A stretch of 8,349 bases of DNA from an uncultured Bacteroidales bacterium. Its GTDB lineage: Bacteria; Bacteroidota; Bacteroidia; Bacteroidales; P3. Positions 7,701 to 8,349 of the stretch are shown piece after piece (the first letter of the stretch is position 1; each line of letters starts with the position of its first letter). The position numbers and the translations under genes are program-made. The stretch is taken from contig CALDHX010000086.1 in the NCBI GenBank assembly GCA_937901525.1, forward strand, positions 1-8,349, read 5' to 3'. A model generated the notes under the pieces. It saw only the letters and a list, made by a program, of their open reading frames with translations. It searched no databases and was not told the DNA's origin.

Positions 7701-8349
7701 GGAACATGTGCAAACAAATGGTACGTAGGAACACCTTCAGGAGCAACAAGCAGTGAACTTTATATTTCTTCTGATAATGGAGCAACAGCAGGATATGCAA
7801 ATACAGCAAGTGTTGTAGTAGCGGAAAAATTATTCCAATTAGGTGAAGCAGATTCAGTAAGAATTAGTTTTGACCTTACATTAGTAGGAGAAAGTAATTA
7901 TGACTATTTGAAAGTATATTGGTTGCCTGTTGACACAGTTTACACTCCTGCAAGCACTGCATACTATGGAGCAAATAACTTCACTCCAAATGTGATAATG
8001 AATACTTATACAGGAACATCGAACTATCGTTTCGTTAATCAAATTTCTGGAACACAAAATATGAGTGTTACATTAGCTAACTCACCAAACGAATTAAGAA
8101 AACTTGTTCTTGTTTGGAAAAACGATGATGGTACATCAAATCAACCAGGAGCTATTATTGATAACGTATTGGTAGAAGAAGTAGGTGAACAAGGTGGCAC
8201 AGATCCAGACCCTGAACCTCAGCCATGTGATGCACCAACAGCCCTTTCTGCAAGCAACATAACACAAACCTCAGCAGAAATCACATGGAATGGCACAGCC
8301 TCAACATACGAACTAAAAGTAAACGGAGGCGAAGCAGAAACCCTTACAA
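1728..8349 (+). CDS. Giant secreted FN3 / choice-of-anchor J (cleaved adhesin) modular protein (3' partial)
   Basis: This frame is open for 2207 codons to the window end with no stop. The ATG at 1728 fits the promoter spacing and gives a textbook signal peptide (MKK, Leu-rich core, cleavage likely after TMA at residue 20). Residues 21-205 are a beta-rich domain starting IGSGTATS, of a kind seen at the front of such Bacteroidetes proteins. Then FN3 and choice-of-anchor J (CAJ) modules alternate: FN3 at about 210, 478, 768, 1059, 1326, 1594, 1878 and 2167 (cut), CAJ at about 302, 572, 870, 1152, 1417, 1689 and 1972. CAJ signatures include an ETFES/CDFE start, D-W-[FL]-I-T-P and a final DN[VI] strand. 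A DPDPEPQP linker precedes the last FN3. The family is related to gingipain adhesin modules; no protease domain is visible, so adhesion is an inference. A T9SS domain is expected downstream. An 8-G tract lies at codons 61-64. Confidence 0.93.
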   Translation, partial: MKKTLFLLLSTILLLTQTMAQQDSVAIGSGTATSQIGPVPGYYGNHRSVQLYSSSELNMPMGGVIEAISFELATVSGTTSNRQVRIYMKEISDTTLPANMTINELANDAYLVYTSPESGEPCEANQWYRFDLQSQFVYSGVGSLYVFLEGDGCTASGGCGVNVKYTANTGKAWTKCWDTTVPDLTSPIASNNSYRTNTRIFYSEISEDYCYPISGLTLTPTSELVDLSWTSDNNNFEIQYKLKSEDWESENVVTLMSSTTSATITELLPATFYSVRVRALCDGVESVWMTANFKTPCVVIEELPWIETFESAWIEPHLSGTISAPNCWININGDGNATYYTKPSAAYEGNGVYMYGYASATSTTASYANKDWFITPVIELTGEEMLSFYAKKSSTSYTPELRIYALDVATNGDMLSAADTVNFVLIDSLADLTTTYVERDVVLSGLEGEYRLAFVRNKKIAHGAVYFDNVTVKMAPSCERVTNLAATEITENSLSLQWEGSEGTDSYKLYYKEENATDWTIIEEITDNYYTLTDLQSGTGYVFNVTAVCDNGAETGFIVAGNLTVSTHCQVYEVPFLENFTVYPAGELESCWLEAKGQWDSIQAGATVYGYTNSWGTYSSYVFDTHAKINNYANTSTNRKDWLITPNINIGDGSVEQDLVFDIAYTDYGNANPVETYGQQKFAIIVSTDGGITWDFENAIVWKANPNEETTERNIEELTNIPQRLKFNLTELGYTGVIRVGFYAECLISGGDNDIHIDNVMITEHVECNDMVGAPIVNASTSTAVAISWSAEEHEAATGWNVSYVEGATNDDPENGTIISIPYGIEMPYIVEGLTEGSTYTFSIQYDCQGGWSPTTTVNLPESMDMFATIPYTTDFENTDENANWTITNNSYNNRWFIGDPANIAEGGSMLYVSDYVADSTGANSTYDNTSATSYVFASRLIQFDENLAYEISFDYSVQGESTYDFIKVALRPWNESYVGITAAPTWTVAGTVQEGFEYVGGVAKFNLDTTGARGSIIVDGAVVNNSLQQLVFAWRNDSGGGVMSPVLVDNVSVRPVNCIAPDALSLIAEGREENSLTFNISSRSGESYEIQYMGYFDTVWQSVITTDTEGVEISDLLSGTMYKFRVRSICEEDTSFFTSEVLYSTLCPVITITEETPFFEGFEAETWFRSGNITSPNAYAPMCWFNIDAGSTSYRWQNASTDPYEGTYGAQLYTAGGSSDYLITPIFDIAGTETMSFFAKYTSSTPSTLHIKYYSVDENQDMESVADTALFVSLQSFELSTEYTPYDVALSELLPGQYRFAFYSNHPASSYYVRLDNISISNVSCPRPTSLDSISEITSNSATVYWTDETNTAWNIYYKAEDATEYQMVSSTEPMVVLTELNAYTDYNVYVVAVCSGEESQPSLIKTFKTACGYITELPFTEGFENTFVTEGMSNVAAPGCWINLNGGYESSTPTYFFKRTTTASYIYEGSGALYSYGSSNALGNNDWLITPVFSHEGGAMMRFFAKVSSATSVQPNIMIKYYDVETYGDVDDIADSANFVTLGTITATTTYAEYEYLFANLPSTYRLAFVRQDATSCSMYIDNLYIDELPTCLRPEPASVEITNISQTSATISWTPTDETHSAWNVYYKSSVDEEYLSEYTTEPTIELTDLVASEVYSVYVTTVCGEGEESEGTYIVEFPTLQYPVELPYTCDFEEEGTNGWLLKNGNCANKWYVGTPSGSTNNELYISSDNGATAGYEITTRSTVIAEKLFQLGTTDSVRISFDVKAGGESSADYLKVYWISVDTVYTPMADAVPYYGSAGYQEGVIFSNYTGSSNYHIVNLIPTTQNMSVTLPNSPNELKKLIFVWKNDTSLGTQPGVVIDNVMIEPIGEEITCTKPVEASVVASEITESSAIISWQDNDETHSAWNVYYKLISEEEYSLVMASETTIELTDLMQSESYQVYVTTNCGSEESAPTDTLMFYTYQESAELPYSCDFEEEGANGWLLKNGTCANKWYVGTPSGATSSELYISSDNGATAGYANTASVVVAEKLFQLGEADSVRISFDLTLVGESNYDYLKVYWLPVDTVYTPASTAYYGANNFTPNVIMNTYTGTSNYRFVNQISGTQNMSVTLANSPNELRKLVLVWKNDDGTSNQPGAIIDNVLVEEVGEQGGTDPDPEPQPCDAPTALSASNITQTSAEITWNGTASTYELKVNGGEAETLT
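1910..1917 (+). repeat. Poly-G tract (8 G) inside the adhesin reading frame
   Basis: Eight consecutive G form the end of codon 61 (ATG), codons 62-63 (GGG GGG) and the first base of codon 64 (GTA). With eight G the frame stays open for more than 2100 further codons. With seven the next codon is TAA, followed by TAG; with nine the frame reaches TGA eight codons after the second GGG. It stands out in AT-rich DNA. Confidence 0.85.
2355..8349 (+). repeat. Array of seven FN3 + choice-of-anchor J pairs plus a partial eighth FN3
   Basis: Pairs begin at about 2355, 3159, 4029, 4902, 5703, 6507 and 7359, and a last FN3 begins at 8226. Pair length varies from about 267 to 291 residues. Every FN3 starts with Cys (CYP, CER, CND, CIA, CPR, CLR, CTK, CDA), and the seven complete ones have a second Cys in the F strand (for example RALC, TAVC, RSIC). 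CAJ modules fall into three kinds by sequence: CAJ 1, 4 and 5 (CW-N, D-x-[LF]-ITP, YR-AF); CAJ 2 (SCWLEAKGQWD, STDGGITW); CAJ 3, 6 and 7 (W-x-[ILV]-x-N and [RK]WF/Y-[IV]-G). Boundaries are good to a few residues. Confidence 0.85.
6507..8183 (+). repeat. Recent in-frame tandem duplication: FN3-6/CAJ-6 and FN3-7/CAJ-7
   Basis: The units 6507-7355 and 7359-8183 are highly similar at protein and DNA level. Both FN3 domains carry DETHSAWNVYYK, and both CAJ modules carry ELPY-CDFEEEG, GWLLKNG, NKWYVGTPSG, LYISSDNGATAGY, AEKLFQLG, DYLKVYW and QNMSVTL-NSPNEL. FN3 starts are 852 bases apart and CAJ starts 849 apart, both multiples of three. Long exact DNA matches at silent positions show that this is the youngest duplication in the array. 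CAJ-3 is a more distant member of the same kind. Confidence 0.88.

Noticed and set aside
6507..8183. CRISPR-like or mobile-element repeat
   Set aside because: The repeat unit is about 850 bases, a multiple of three, and codes throughout for FN3/CAJ modules, so it is a protein module duplication.
1728..8349. Gingipain-type cysteine protease or metalloprotease
   Set aside because: Adhesin modules resemble those in gingipains, but no catalytic His/Cys motif or HExxH zinc motif was seen in the translated 2207 residues.

Overview
The window looks like an AT-rich genome of the phylum Bacteroidetes (Bacteroidota), probably an uncultured Bacteroidales-type organism. Three things point there: a C-terminal type IX secretion (T9SS) sorting domain, a promoter with the Bacteroidetes -33/-7 consensus at the ideal spacing, and a giant secreted protein built from fibronectin type III (FN3) and cleaved-adhesin/choice-of-anchor J modules. 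Everything is on the + strand, and both genes run off the window. The lineage is inferred from domain content only; no marker gene is present.

Layout. (1) 1-1476 is the 3' part of a secreted protein. It has three 92-residue FN3 repeats, then the C-terminal part of a DUF4465-like domain, a cysteine-bearing FN3 domain and a T9SS type A sorting domain. The first half has a Firmicutes-like FN3 style and the second half is clearly Bacteroidetes, so the gene is a natural chimera or an assembly join near 670-700. (2) 1477-1727 is the intergenic region: a strong intrinsic terminator, an unexplained 17-bp inverted repeat with a related third arm, and a well-formed Bacteroidetes promoter. (3) 1728-8349 is the 5' part (2207 codons, no stop reached) of a giant surface or secreted adhesin. 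It has a signal peptide, an N-terminal beta-rich domain, and seven FN3/choice-of-anchor J pairs followed by the start of an eighth FN3.

How the genes relate. The FN3 just before the sorting domain of gene 1 is closely similar to the last, cut-off FN3 of gene 2. Gene 2 therefore probably ends in a similar FN3-T9SS cassette just beyond the window. Both products would cross the inner membrane by Sec and the outer membrane by T9SS, and end up on the surface or released. No enzyme domain is visible in either, so an adhesive or structural role is the best inference. The most notable points are an 8-G tract early in gene 2, where loss or gain of one G would truncate the protein at once (possible phase variation), the abrupt domain join in gene 1, a recent 852-bp in-frame duplication in gene 2, and cysteine pairs that are gained or lost together.
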